From Cryptosporangium aurantiacum (GTDB taxonomy: Bacteria; Actinomycetota; Actinomycetes; Mycobacteriales; Cryptosporangiaceae), in NCBI RefSeq assembly GCF_900143005.1, contig NZ_FRCS01000024.1:1-64000 (forward strand): a stretch of DNA of 64,000 bases. Reading direction: 5' to 3'. A model generated the notes under the pieces. That model was not told the DNA's origin and searched no databases. It saw only the letters and a program-made list of their open reading frames with translations. This document shows positions 44,607 through 53,359 of this stretch, piece after piece (the first letter of the stretch is position 1; every line of letters starts with the position of its first letter). A program made the position numbers and the translations under genes.

Positions 44607-45643
44607 GCGGGGCTCGGTTCCGCCGGGCTCGGTTCCGCCGGCTGCCGCTCGGCGGCCGGTGGCGCGGGCGCGCGCTCGAGCGCGTGCGTCTGCGCCATCC
44701 GCCGGGCGGCTTCCGCGAACGCGGCCCGCGCGGCGGGTGGCTCCAGGATCTCCACCTCGACGCCGAGGGCCAGCAGCTGTCCGGCGGCGATCTCCGGGCT
44801 CTCCAGGCCGATCGTGAGCTCGCGCCTGCCCTCGGCGTCGGGTGGCCCCGCGGTGGCCAGCGCCGCTCGCGCGACGTCGGCGTCGAACATGCGGGGTAGC
44901 GTGCGGTAGCCCCGGGTGCTCAGCCGGATCCGCACGTCGACGCGCTGCAGCGAGCGTTCGAACTGCACCGACGACTGCTCCCACCAGTCGGCGAGGTCGA
45001 AGTCCTCCGGTCGCTCGAACGCCTCGTCGAGTTCCTCGGCGGCGACGATCCGGCCGACCCGGTACGTGCGGACCGTGCCGTCGACACCCGCCACCAGGTA
45101 CCAGATACCGGCCTTGAGGACGAGGCCGAGCGGGTCGACCGTGCGCTCGACGGTGGTGCGATCACGGCGGTAGCCCAGCCGGGTGCGGTGGGAGTTCCAG
45201 ACGGCCCTGGCCACGGTGGCCAGCTGCGCGGTGTCCTCCTCGCTGCGGAACCAGTCCGGGGCGTCCAGGTGGAACCGCTGCGCGACCAGCTGGGCCTGAT
45301 CGCGCAGCGCGGGCGGCAGCGTGGCCGCGACCTTGGCGTGCGCGGCCGAGACCGCGGTGCCCAGCCCCAGCTCGGCCAGCGCCCGCGGCGCACCCATCGC
45401 GAACAGCGCGACGGCCTCGCGTGAGGTGAGGCCGTCCAGGCGCGAGCGCCAGCCCTCGACCAGCCGGACGCCGCCGTGGCGTCCGGTCTCGGTCCAGATC
45501 GGGACGCCGGCCTCACGCAGCGCGGCGAGGTCGCGGTGCAGCGTCCGCTCGGAGACCCCCACGGCCTCGGCCAGCTCGGGCACGGTCGCGGCGGAGCGTC
45601 GCTGCAGGATGAACAGCAGGGCCACCAGACGTTCCGCGCGCAC
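44597..45643 (-). CDS. HTH/WYL-domain transcriptional regulator
   Basis: A 348-residue regulator with an N-terminal winged helix (ATVPELAEAVGVSERTLHRDLAALREAG) and a WYL domain centred on RTVDPLGLVLKAGIWYLVAG. A C-terminal WCX-like extension and a Pro/Glu tail follow. GTG 45643 is preceded by GGGAGG. It is divergent from the FMN flavoprotein gene with an iron box between them. Confidence 0.9.
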   Translation of the reverse strand: MRAERLVALLFILQRRSAATVPELAEAVGVSERTLHRDLAALREAGVPIWTETGRHGGVRLVEGWRSRLDGLTSREAVALFAMGAPRALAELGLGTAVSAAHAKVAATLPPALRDQAQLVAQRFHLDAPDWFRSEEDTAQLATVARAVWNSHRTRLGYRRDRTTVERTVDPLGLVLKAGIWYLVAGVDGTVRTYRVGRIVAAEELDEAFERPEDFDLADWWEQSSVQFERSLQRVDVRIRLSTRGYRTLPRMFDADVARAALATAGPPDAEGRRELTIGLESPEIAAGQLLALGVEVEILEPPAARAAFAEAARRMAQTHALERAPAPPAAERQPAEPSPAEPSPAQR

Positions 45644-45679
45644 ACCTCATCCTCCCGCACCACCGCACGAGGGGGCAGG

Positions 45680-45698
45680 TTAGGTTAGGGGTGCCTAA
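45680..45698 (+). promoter_or_regulatory. Iron box (DtxR/IdeR-like)
   Basis: TTAGGTTAGGGGTGCCTAA matches the IdeR consensus at 15 of 19 positions, with the first ten fully conserved. It lies 20 bp upstream of the flavoprotein start and 36 bp from the divergent WYL gene. Confidence 0.75.
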
Positions 45699-45718
45699 TC
45701 GCGTGCTGGAGGATGTCG

Positions 45719-46339
45719 ATGACCGTGGAGTTACCGGTGTCCGTCGGTCAGCGGGTGACCAGCGTGGACGAGTTGCGCGAGTTCATCGAGGATCCGCATC
45801 CGCACGTGCGCGACAAGGTCATCTCGGTGATCGACGAGGAGACCGCGCAGTTCCTCGCGTTCTCCACGTATTTCCTGCTCGCCACCGTCGGCGCGGACGG
45901 GCGGGTGGACGTGTCGCCGCGCGGTGAGCAGCCGGGCGGCGTCCTCGTGCTCGACGAGCGGCATCTCGCGTTCGCTGACCGGCCGGGCAACCGGCGGATC
46001 GACAGCTTCCAGAACATCCTGGAGCGGCCCAACATCGGGCTGCTGTTCCTGGTGCCCGGCATGCGGGAGACCGTGCGGATCAACGGGCGGGCGACGATCG
46101 TCCGGGACGCGCCGTTCCTGGAGTCGTTACCGGGGGAGAAGGCGCCGCCGCTGGGGACGGTCGTGGAGGTGGAGGAGCTGTTCCTGCACTGCGGGCAGTC
46201 CTCGACGCGCGGGGGGCTCTGGAAGCCCGACACCTGGCCGGAGTCGAGTGCGCTGCCGACCGTGAAGGACATCTTCTACAGCCAGTCCGCGTACTGGGAC
46301 GAGCCCCTCCCCGGCGTCACCCCCAAACGTCCGCGCTGA
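45719..46339 (+). CDS. FMN-dependent PPOX-type flavoprotein (MSMEG_1061-like)
   Basis: A 206-residue protein of the pyridoxamine-phosphate-oxidase-like split barrel fold. YFLLATVGADGRVDVSPRG and LAFADRPGNRRIDSFQNIL are characteristic, followed by FLVPGMRETVRINGRA. ATG 45719 is preferred to ATG 45713, since the GGAGG ends right at the latter. An iron box lies directly upstream, suggesting iron control, possibly for siderophore release or a haem-related reaction; this is inferred. Confidence 0.87.
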   Translation: MTVELPVSVGQRVTSVDELREFIEDPHPHVRDKVISVIDEETAQFLAFSTYFLLATVGADGRVDVSPRGEQPGGVLVLDERHLAFADRPGNRRIDSFQNILERPNIGLLFLVPGMRETVRINGRATIVRDAPFLESLPGEKAPPLGTVVEVEELFLHCGQSSTRGGLWKPDTWPESSALPTVKDIFYSQSAYWDEPLPGVTPKRPR

Positions 46340-46385
46340 CGCCCGTCCACAGGCCCGCCGGAAATCCCCAGGGCGGCGCCGTAGT

Positions 46386-46665
46386 GTGGGCGCAGCGGAC
46401 GGAACGCCGCTGCCTTGTCCGGACGGTTGGATTCACGACGTCGGTATCGCGCTGGAGTCCGACTCGCGGGAGTTCCACGCGAGCATCGAGGGGTGGCAGC
46501 GCACGCTGCAACGCCACAACGTGCTGGCGGCGCACAGCGTCCTGACGCTGCACTTCACTCCGCGGGAGGTGCGCGAGGATCCGGAGCGGGTCCTCGCACT
46601 CATCGAGCAGGCATGCCGGGAGCGACCGTCGGGCTTCACCGGGGCGCGCGTCGTGGATGGTGGAT
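46386..46665 (+). pseudogene. Remnant of DUF559/endonuclease-like C-terminus
   Basis: A fragment with the C-terminal pattern of actinobacterial endonuclease-fold proteins near AbiEi-type genes: a short acidic part GIALESDSREFH, WQRTLQRHN and LTLHFTPREVREDPERVLALIEQA. There is no N-terminal part and no start signal (a bare GTG), and the frame runs on past the natural end into the antisense of the AraC gene up to 46916. Most likely an eroded gene. The fold name is from memory. Confidence 0.6.
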
Positions 46666-46695
46666 CGGCCCATCCACCCGGGCAGGCGCCCCGCG

Positions 46696-47517
46696 TCACC
46701 CGCGCAGGCGGCCGCCGCCCGGGGTCACGCCGAACGCGCGCCCGAACGCGGCTACGAACGCCGACGTGCTCGCGTACCCCACCCGCCGCGCCACCTCGCC
46801 CACGGAGTACGAACGTAACAACACGGTGGACGCCTGGAGCCGCAGCTCGGTCCGCCACCGTGAGTACGACGTCCCGTACTCGCGCTGGAAGTCCCGCTGC
46901 AGCGTCTTCGGGCTGATGTGCAGCCGCCCTGCCCACTCCTCGAGCGTCGTCGGGTCGGCCGGGTCACGGGTCAGCGCACGCGCCACCGCCAGCGCGTAAC
47001 CCCCGCCGGCCCCGGCGCCCCCGACCCCCGCCGACACCGGCGACAGCCCGCCCATGATCGCCGGCCGGGCAGCCAGCCCTTCCTCGGGCGGGCAGTCCGA
47101 GCGGGCGATGCTCTCCAGCAGCGCCGCCGCCCCCGGAGCGAACGCGGCCATGCCGACCCGGAACCCCACCAGCCCGGCCGGGATCTCCCGCAGGCACACC
47201 CGGTACACGGTCTGGCGCGCCCCGGCCCGGACCTCGTGGGTCATCGCCCGCTGCGCCCAGAACGCCTCGCCGGGCCCCACGAACACCGTCGAGACCCCGT
47301 ACCGTGCGGCCAGCATCCCGGACGGTGACCAGTAGAACTGGTGCAGCAGGTCCTCGCGTCCCTCGCCGAAACCGAGCGCGGACGACGACCGGTACCGCAG
47401 CACGAGGATCCCGTACGGCTTGCCGAGCCCGTACCCGAACTCGTCGCAGACGGCCGGGTCGACGACGTCGCCGCCCACCTGTCCTCTGCGCGACACGGGA
47501 TGACCTCTCAGCGACAT
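46696..47517 (-). CDS. AraC family transcriptional regulator
   Basis: A 273-residue regulator with a C-terminal AraC DNA-binding domain (about 180-273): LHISPKTLQRDFQREYGTSYSRWRTELRL (quoted in part: LHISPKTLQRDF) and VARRVGYASTSAFVAAFGRAFGVTP. The N-terminal part is a putative effector domain. ATG 47517 begins about 70 bp from the divergent binding-protein gene with an iron box between. A likely activator of siderophore uptake when its ligand is present; activator role is inferred. Confidence 0.88.
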   Translation of the reverse strand: MSLRGHPVSRRGQVGGDVVDPAVCDEFGYGLGKPYGILVLRYRSSSALGFGEGREDLLHQFYWSPSGMLAARYGVSTVFVGPGEAFWAQRAMTHEVRAGARQTVYRVCLREIPAGLVGFRVGMAAFAPGAAALLESIARSDCPPEEGLAARPAIMGGLSPVSAGVGGAGAGGGYALAVARALTRDPADPTTLEEWAGRLHISPKTLQRDFQREYGTSYSRWRTELRLQASTVLLRSYSVGEVARRVGYASTSAFVAAFGRAFGVTPGGGRLRG

Positions 47518-47532
47518 GAACGACGACACAAG

Positions 47533-47551
47533 TAAGGGTAGCCTCACCTCT
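47533..47551. promoter_or_regulatory. Iron box in AraC/siderophore-binding-protein divergent region
   Basis: TAAGGGTAGCCTCACCTCT matches the DtxR/IdeR consensus at 15 of 19 positions. Located 36 bp upstream of the binding-protein start and 16 bp from the AraC start, suggesting iron repression of both. Confidence 0.72.
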
Positions 47552-47586
47552 TCGTAAGCCTCTCATCAGCACGTCCAAGGACTCTC

Positions 47587-48567
47587 ATGCGTTTGCGTTA
47601 CTTCGGCGCCGCCGTGCTCGCCCTGGCCCTCGTGGCCGGCTGCGGCAGCAACGACGACTCGTCCACGGCGGAAGCCACCACCCGCAGCTTCACCGCCGAC
47701 AACGGCACGGTGGAGATCCCGACCGACCCGCAGCGTGTCGTCGCCACCGGCTACGCGGTGCCCGCGCTGATCGAGGCGGACGCCGAGCTGGTCGGCATCT
47801 CGTCCTGGAAGCGCGGCATCCCGCTGATGACGCCCGAGGACCTCGCCACCTACAACAAGCTGACGAAGGTGGCGGGCGAGACCGCGGCCGAGACGAACTA
47901 CGAGGCGATCGCCGCCGCCAAGCCCGACCTGATCGTGATCGGCGTCCCCAAGCCGGTGCTCGCCGACATCGACCTCGAGCGGCTGAAGGGCATCGCGCCG
48001 GTCGTCGCGATCGGCCCGACGGTGCCGGACGCGTGGCGGGTGCTTTCGCAGAAGCAGGCGGATGCGGCGGGGGCTTCGGAGGGTTTTGAAGCCGAGAAAA
48101 AGACATACGAAGAAAAAGCGCTTTTGCTGAAAAACAAATATGCAAAAGCGCTGCAGGGATTGAAGTTCGGCCATGTGGGTGGTTACGGCGACATCTCGAA
48201 GGGTCAGTTCCATCGGGAGTTCGCGAAGTCGTGGGGCACGAACATCGCCCAGGACGTCGGCGTGACCTACTACGGCCAGGTCAAGGAGCCGGGTGAGGGC
48301 AGCAAGGCCGTCTCCGAGTACCCGTCGATGGAGGAACTCTCCGCGAGCCTCGGCGAGGCCGACGCGATCACCTACACCGTGCAGCCGGACGGCACACCGT
48401 CGGACTCCGTGCAGGCCGTGCTCGACTCGCCGCTCTGGAAGAACCTGAAGGCGGTCAAGGCGGGCAAGGTGTTCGCGATCCGCTACACCGAGGCGGCCAC
48501 CTACCCCGCCGGGACGAAGACGCTCGACGCGATCGACCAGGCCCTCGCGCCGCTGCTGGCCAAATGA
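47587..48567 (+). CDS. Ferri-siderophore ABC transporter substrate-binding lipoprotein
   Basis: A 326-residue lipoprotein with signal peptide and lipobox LVAGC (Cys about 19), then a FecB/FepB-type binding fold with RVVATGYAVPALIEADAELVGI and NYEAIAAAKPDLIVIG. It binds the iron-siderophore outside the cell for the permease encoded downstream. A stretch at 48084-48155, encoding FEAEKKTYEEKALLLKNKYAK, is strikingly A/T-rich against the surrounding gene. Its TGA overlaps the next ATG. Confidence 0.93.
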   Translation: MRLRYFGAAVLALALVAGCGSNDDSSTAEATTRSFTADNGTVEIPTDPQRVVATGYAVPALIEADAELVGISSWKRGIPLMTPEDLATYNKLTKVAGETAAETNYEAIAAAKPDLIVIGVPKPVLADIDLERLKGIAPVVAIGPTVPDAWRVLSQKQADAAGASEGFEAEKKTYEEKALLLKNKYAKALQGLKFGHVGGYGDISKGQFHREFAKSWGTNIAQDVGVTYYGQVKEPGEGSKAVSEYPSMEELSASLGEADAITYTVQPDGTPSDSVQAVLDSPLWKNLKAVKAGKVFAIRYTEAATYPAGTKTLDAIDQALAPLLAK

Positions 48568-49349
48568 CTCGCGAAGTGAGGACCGACCCCGGTCCGAAGG
48601 TCGCCGCCCACCACCGGGCGGGCAGCGGCGTGACCCGCGTCCCGTACCCGATCGGCGTCCGCCGGGCGACGATCACCGCGATCACGTCGGTCACCCCGGC
48701 CATGACCCGGGTGACGTTCGGCGGCGACGGCCTGAACGGCCTGCACACCTACCAGGCCGACGACCACGTGCGGATCGTGTTCCCGGACCCGGACGGCACC
48801 CGGCGCGACCCGGTGCCCAACGCCGACGACATGCTCGACTGGCCGGACCCGTTCCCGCCGACCCGTAAGTACACGATCCGGCGGTACGACCCGGTCACGT
48901 CCGAGCTTGATCTGGACTTCGTGCTGCACGAGGGCGGGCTGGCGTCGACCTGGGTCCGGAACGCCACGGTCGGCGAGGAGGTGACGATCGCCGGGCCACC
49001 CGGTGCCATGGCGTTCGCCCAGACGTACGGCCACTACGCTTTCGTCGTGGACGCCACCGCACTCCCGGCGCTCGCCCGCTGGCTGGACGAGTCCCCCGCG
49101 GACGTCTCCGCGCACGTCGTGGTCTTCGACGACGAACGTGCGTACCCGCTGGCCGAGCGCGAACGGGTGACCGTCACCTACGACGAGCCGGACGCTGTGC
49201 GCGGGCTGCCGCTGCCGGAGGGCACGTTCGTGTTCGCGGCGGGGGAGGCCACCGCACTCAAGCCGGTACGCACCTGGACGCGCGGGCGGTTCGACAACCT
49301 GGTCACCGGATACTGGAAGCGCGGCGTTGCGGCGCACAGCGACGATTGA
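48564..49349 (+). CDS. Siderophore-interacting protein (FAD-dependent ferric reductase)
   Basis: A 261-residue flavoprotein thought to reduce and release iron from the siderophore in the cytoplasm. The FAD-binding RKYTIRRY and GEEVTIAGPPG are seen, followed by the C-terminal NAD(P)H-type lobe with AGEATALKPVR and TGYWKRG. ATG 48564 overlaps the binding protein's stop. Its end overlaps the permease start by 23 bp, giving tight coupling. Confidence 0.93.
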   Translation: MTREVRTDPGPKVAAHHRAGSGVTRVPYPIGVRRATITAITSVTPAMTRVTFGGDGLNGLHTYQADDHVRIVFPDPDGTRRDPVPNADDMLDWPDPFPPTRKYTIRRYDPVTSELDLDFVLHEGGLASTWVRNATVGEEVTIAGPPGAMAFAQTYGHYAFVVDATALPALARWLDESPADVSAHVVVFDDERAYPLAERERVTVTYDEPDAVRGLPLPEGTFVFAAGEATALKPVRTWTRGRFDNLVTGYWKRGVAAHSDD

Positions 49350-50319
49350 CCAGCTGGTCGTCCTGGGGCTAGCGCTCGTCGTTCTGCTCGTGGCCGTGGT
49401 GGCCGGGATCGCGATCGGTGCCCGGTCGGTGGCGCCCGCCGAAGTCTGGCGGGCGCTGTTCGACTACGCGGGCACCGACGACCACGTCGTGGTTCGTGAC
49501 CTCCGGCTGCCCCGGACGGTGTTCGGCGTGTGTGTCGGTGCCGCGCTGGGGGTGTCGGGCGCGCTGATCCAGACGCTCAGCCGCAACCCGCTGTCCGAGC
49601 CGGGACTGCTCGGCATCACGGCCGGAGCCGGGTTCGCGATCAACGTCGGTGCGCTGGCGGGGGTCGCCGGGACCCAGCTCGGGCAGCTCGGGCTGGCGGT
49701 CGTGGGCTGCGCGGCGGCGTCGGTCGTCGTCTACGCGGTGGGCCGGACCTCACCGCTGCGGCTCGTGCTGGCCGGCGTCGCGCTGACCGCGGTCCTGATG
49801 GGCATCTCGCTGGGGCTGCGGCTGAGTTTCCCGGACGTGTTCGACCAGTACCGGTTCTGGTCGGTGGGCGCGCTGGCCGGCAGCGAGCGGATCCCGATGG
49901 CCGTCCCGGTGACGGTCGTGGTGCTGTCGCTGGCCGGTGCGCTGCTGGTGTCCCGGCCGCTGTCGGCGCTGGTGCTCGGCGACGACGTCGCCCGGGGGCT
50001 CGGCGCGTCGGTGGCGCGCACCCGGCTGATCGTGCTGGTGCTGGTCACGCTGCTGGCCGGCGCGGCGACGGCGGTGGCGGGCCCGATCGCGTTCGCGGGG
50101 CTGATCGTGCCGCACCTGGCGCGCCGGATCGCCGCCGATTCGGTGCCGTGGCTGATCGTGCACTCGATGGTGGTGGGCGCGGTGCTGCTCGTCGTCGCCG
50201 ACATCGGGTCGCGGGTGCTGCTGCCGACCGGCGAGGTGCCGGTCGCCGTGGTGACCGCGTTCCTGGGCGGGCCGGTGCTGATCTGGGCGGTACGGAAGTA
50301 CGAGGGGGCCGGGCTGTGA
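49327..50319 (+). CDS. FecCD-type iron-siderophore permease (first)
   Basis: A 330-residue permease with about ten membrane helices. LRLPRTVFGVCVGAALGVSGALIQ and NPLSEPGLLGITAGA are conserved FecCD strings, as is AGPIAFAGLIVPHLAR, which contacts the ATPase. The TTG at 49327 is the only start giving the full N-terminus but is uncertain. GTGA overlap with the next permease. Confidence 0.92.
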   Translation: MRRTATIDQLVVLGLALVVLLVAVVAGIAIGARSVAPAEVWRALFDYAGTDDHVVVRDLRLPRTVFGVCVGAALGVSGALIQTLSRNPLSEPGLLGITAGAGFAINVGALAGVAGTQLGQLGLAVVGCAAASVVVYAVGRTSPLRLVLAGVALTAVLMGISLGLRLSFPDVFDQYRFWSVGALAGSERIPMAVPVTVVVLSLAGALLVSRPLSALVLGDDVARGLGASVARTRLIVLVLVTLLAGAATAVAGPIAFAGLIVPHLARRIAADSVPWLIVHSMVVGAVLLVVADIGSRVLLPTGEVPVAVVTAFLGGPVLIWAVRKYEGAGL

Positions 50320-51281
50320 AGTTCCGGCTCTCGATGCTGCTCACGATCGTGCTCCTCGCGTTCGTCGCGCTGCACTACGGCAGCGCCTGGTCCGCGCCGC
50401 CGGACGTGCTGGCCGCGCTGGTCGGGCGCGGCGACGAGGAGTTCGTCATCCTCAACTGGCGGCTGCCCCGGGTGACCGCCGCGCTCGCCTTCGGCGCGGC
50501 GCTCGGCCTGGCCGGTGCGCTGTTCCAGAACCTGACCCGCAACGCGCTCGGCAGCCCGGACGTCATCGGGCTCGACACCGGCGCCTACACCGGGGCGCTG
50601 GTCGCGATCACGCTGCTCGGCGGGTCCGCGGGCGCGTTGCAGGCCAGCTCGGTGCTCGGTGGGCTGGCCGCGGCGGCGGCGGTCTACGTGCTCTCCTCGG
50701 GGCGCACCGGCTTGAGCGGCCTCCGGCTGGTCGTCGTCGGGATCGCGGTCAACGCGATGCTCACCGCGGTGAACTCGTGGATCGTGCTCCGGGCCGAGCT
50801 GGACGTCGCGATCGCGGCCACCGGGTGGAGCGCCGGTTCGCTCAACGGCGTCGACTGGGACGAGTTGGTGGTGCCGCTGGCGGTGCTCGGCGCGCTGGTG
50901 CTGGTGCTGGTCGGGATGGCGCACACCGTCCATCAGGCCGCGCTCGGCGACGAGGTCGCGGTGACCTCCGGGGTGCCGCTGGACCGGTTGCGCCTGCTGA
51001 TGGTCGCGGTCGGCGTCGGCTGCACGGCGACCGTGACCGCGGTGGCCGGGCCGATCGTGTTCATCGCGCTGGCCGCCCCGCAGATCGGGCGGCGGCTCGC
51101 CCGGGAGGCCGGCGTGCCGTTGCTGCCGGCGGCGCTCACCGGTGCCGTGCTGCTGCTCGCCGCCGACCTGACCGCGCAGGTGCTCTTGGCCCCCACCGCG
51201 CTGCCCGTGGGTGTCGTCACCACCGCACTCGGGGGGTGCTACTTGATCTGGCTGCTGATCGTGGAGGTGCGCCGCCGGTGA
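50316..51281 (+). CDS. FecCD-type iron-siderophore permease (second)
   Basis: A 321-residue permease, partner of the previous gene. NWRLPRVTAALAFGAALGLAGALFQ, NALGSPDVIGLDTGA and AGPIVFIALAAPQIGRRL are the FecCD landmarks. GTG 50316 overlaps the previous stop; the next gene overlaps this stop (GTGA). Confidence 0.93.
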   Translation: MKFRLSMLLTIVLLAFVALHYGSAWSAPPDVLAALVGRGDEEFVILNWRLPRVTAALAFGAALGLAGALFQNLTRNALGSPDVIGLDTGAYTGALVAITLLGGSAGALQASSVLGGLAAAAAVYVLSSGRTGLSGLRLVVVGIAVNAMLTAVNSWIVLRAELDVAIAATGWSAGSLNGVDWDELVVPLAVLGALVLVLVGMAHTVHQAALGDEVAVTSGVPLDRLRLLMVAVGVGCTATVTAVAGPIVFIALAAPQIGRRLAREAGVPLLPAALTGAVLLLAADLTAQVLLAPTALPVGVVTTALGGCYLIWLLIVEVRRR

Positions 51282-52048
51282 AACTTATCGGAAAAGACCT
51301 CACGCTCGCCTACGGCGAGCGGGTGGTGTCGCGGGACATCACGCTGGCCGTCCCCGACGGCGCGTTCACCGCGATCGTCGGCCCGAACGCCTGCGGCAAG
51401 TCGACGCTACTCAAAGCGCTGGTGCGGCTGCTGCCCCCGGTGTCCGGACAGGTCCTTCTGGACGACGTCCCGGTCGCGTCGCTGCGGCCGCGGGCGTTCG
51501 CCCGGCAGATCGGGTTCCTGCCGCAGACGCTGATCGCCCCCGAGGGCATCACCGTGCGGCGGCTGGTCGCCCGCGGCCGGTACCCGCACCAGTCGCTGCT
51601 CGGCACCGCGTCGGCGGCCGACACCGAGGCGGTCGGCGCCGCGCTCGCCGACGCCGGTGTCACCGAGCTGGCCGACCGCCAGGTCGACCAGCTCTCCGGC
51701 GGACAGCGCCAGCGGGTCTGGGTCGCGATGGTGCTGGCCCAGCAGACCCGGTACCTGCTGCTGGACGAGCCGACCACGTTCCTCGACATCACTCACCAGT
51801 ACGAGCTGCTGTCGTTGTTCGCGCGGCTCCGCGACGCCGGCCGGACGATCGTCGCGGTGCTGCACGACGTCAACCAGGCCTGCCGGTTCGCCGATCACCT
51901 GGTGGCGATGAAGGACGGCCGGATCGTCGCGCAGGGCGCCCCGTCCGACGTCGTGGACGCCGCGCTGATGGACGACGTCTTCGGGCTGCCGAGCCTGGTG
52001 ATCCCGAACCCGGTGACCGGTACGCCGATGATCGTGCCAACCGTCTGA
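51278..52048 (+). CDS. Iron-siderophore ABC transporter ATP-binding protein
   Basis: A 256-residue ATPase: Walker A GPNACGKST, signature LSGGQRQRVW, Walker B LLLDEPTTFLD, and VLHDVNQ. It is the fifth gene of the binding protein, SIP, permease, permease, ATPase operon. The orphan ATPase at 3728-4549 is a close paralogue. GTG 51278 overlaps the upstream stop. Confidence 0.94.
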   Translation: MKLIGKDLTLAYGERVVSRDITLAVPDGAFTAIVGPNACGKSTLLKALVRLLPPVSGQVLLDDVPVASLRPRAFARQIGFLPQTLIAPEGITVRRLVARGRYPHQSLLGTASAADTEAVGAALADAGVTELADRQVDQLSGGQRQRVWVAMVLAQQTRYLLLDEPTTFLDITHQYELLSLFARLRDAGRTIVAVLHDVNQACRFADHLVAMKDGRIVAQGAPSDVVDAALMDDVFGLPSLVIPNPVTGTPMIVPTV

Positions 52049-52127
52049 CGCAAATCTGTCCATAACCGAGCGGGTGGCGACGGGCCCGAGTAGGAAGGAG
52101 CACGGCTGTCCCCGACGAGAGGCCCGT

Positions 52128-52892
52128 ATGCGCGCGCTGTCCGTTCTGGCTCTGTCCGCCGTCACCGTCGGTGCCGTTCTGCTCGGTGGGCCGTCGCCCG
52201 CTCAGGCCGTCGCCAACGGCTTGCCGGTCGAGGAGGGCAAGTACGGGTTCTCGACGAAGCTGACGATGACCGGGATCCCGAACCCGGACGGCAGCACCCG
52301 GAACAGCGCCTGCTCGGGTGCGCTCGTCGCGGCGCAGTGGGTGCTCACCGCCGGGCACTGCTTCCACGACGTCGACGGGAACCTGGTCAGCGGCCCGGTG
52401 CCGTACCCCACCACCGCCACGCTGGGCCGCGTCCAGGCGGACGGGCCCGGCGGGGTCGACGTCGCCGTCGTCGAGGTGGTGCAGTCGCCGGTCAACGACA
52501 TCGCGCTGGCGCGCCTGGAGAAGCCGGTCGGGCGGGTGAAGCCGGTGCGGGTGGCCCGGGTGGCGCCGCGGGCCGGTGAGGTGCTGCGGCTGACCGGCTG
52601 GGGTGCGCTGGACGGCCTGTCCACCGAACCGGCCGAACAGCTGCAAACCGGCCTGGTGACGGTCGCGAGCGTGGCCGAGACGACGATCGGCGTCACCGGC
52701 AAGGCGCCGTCGCCGAGCACCAGCGCGTGCCTGTACGACTCCGGCGCGCCGTACTTCCGGGAGACCCGCCGCGGCCCCGAGGTGGTGTCCACCGAGAGCA
52801 CCGGGCCGGACTGCCCGCACTTCGTCGAGGAGACCACGGCCCGGGTAGACGTCGCCGCCGACTGGATCCGGACGACGACCGGCAGCCGCTGA
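52128..52892 (+). CDS. Secreted trypsin-like serine protease (S1)
   Basis: A 254-residue secreted protease with a signal peptide ending near AQA (residue 26), then VANGLPVEEGKYGFS. The triad is His in TAGHC, Asp in NDIALARL and Ser in YDSGAP; the usual GDSGGP reads Tyr-Asp-Ser-Gly-Ala-Pro here, a variant seen in some S1 members. ATG 52128 is the first Met before a good signal peptide. Stands alone after the siderophore operon. Confidence 0.88.
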   Translation: MRALSVLALSAVTVGAVLLGGPSPAQAVANGLPVEEGKYGFSTKLTMTGIPNPDGSTRNSACSGALVAAQWVLTAGHCFHDVDGNLVSGPVPYPTTATLGRVQADGPGGVDVAVVEVVQSPVNDIALARLEKPVGRVKPVRVARVAPRAGEVLRLTGWGALDGLSTEPAEQLQTGLVTVASVAETTIGVTGKAPSPSTSACLYDSGAPYFRETRRGPEVVSTESTGPDCPHFVEETTARVDVAADWIRTTTGSR

Positions 52893-52901
52893 GCGCCGGA
52901 C

Positions 52902-53024
52902 TCACCGGCGCCGGAACCGCTTCACGGCCGTGACCAGCCCAAAAAGGAGCATTCCCACCAGAATCGGTCCCGCGAACCACAGCAGCGGGCCGAGCACCAT
53001 CCAGGTCGGGTCGGACCGGCTCAC
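52902..53024 (-). CDS. Short single-pass membrane protein (40 aa)
   Basis: A 40-codon frame from GTG 53024, too short for usual callers. It encodes a Trp/Pro-containing hydrophobic segment (about residues 9-33) followed by Lys-Arg-Phe-Arg-Arg-Arg, a standard positive-inside end. A weak GGAAG lies upstream. No similarity known to me; may be a small membrane protein or chance. Confidence 0.4.
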   Translation of the reverse strand: MSRSDPTWMVLGPLLWFAGPILVGMLLFGLVTAVKRFRRR

Positions 53025-53119
53025 CGGACCCGCTTCCGCGCGACCCGAGCCGGCGATGCGGTCCCCGTGTTTACATGCGTCACATCAGTAATGTCACTCG
53101 AGGAACGCGTCGTGTTGCA

Positions 53120-53314
53120 TCAGCCGCTCAGCTCGTTTCCCTCGCCGCGCGGCGGGGGCGGCGAGCCGTGATGCCACCAGAGCGCGCCGCACTCCACGCA
53201 GATCAGGTGCTCCCCGTCGCTGGCCCGGAGAGCACCCGCCTCGTGCGCACACCACGGGCGCCCGCGCAGGATCCAGTTCCACTCGAGTGCCGCGCTCTCC
53301 GAGCTGACGCCCAT
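53120..53314 (-). CDS. Small Cys/His-containing protein, hypothetical
   Basis: A 64-residue frame with WCAHEAG and ICVECGALWWHHG, three Cys and several His that could form a zinc site. Start ATG 53314 lacks a strong ribosome site. The ordered Trp, Cys and His are more protein-like than the antisense or other frames. Unknown function. Confidence 0.45.
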   Translation of the reverse strand: MGVSSESAALEWNWILRGRPWCAHEAGALRASDGEHLICVECGALWWHHGSPPPPRGEGNELSG

Positions 53315-53359
53315 GGATCCACACGCTAGGCCCGCGCCGCCGTCCGCGGACCGGTTTCG

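Noticed and set aside
46666-46916. Continuation of the endonuclease-like fragment to the next stop
   Set aside because: It only reads the antisense strand of the AraC gene and lacks protein character.
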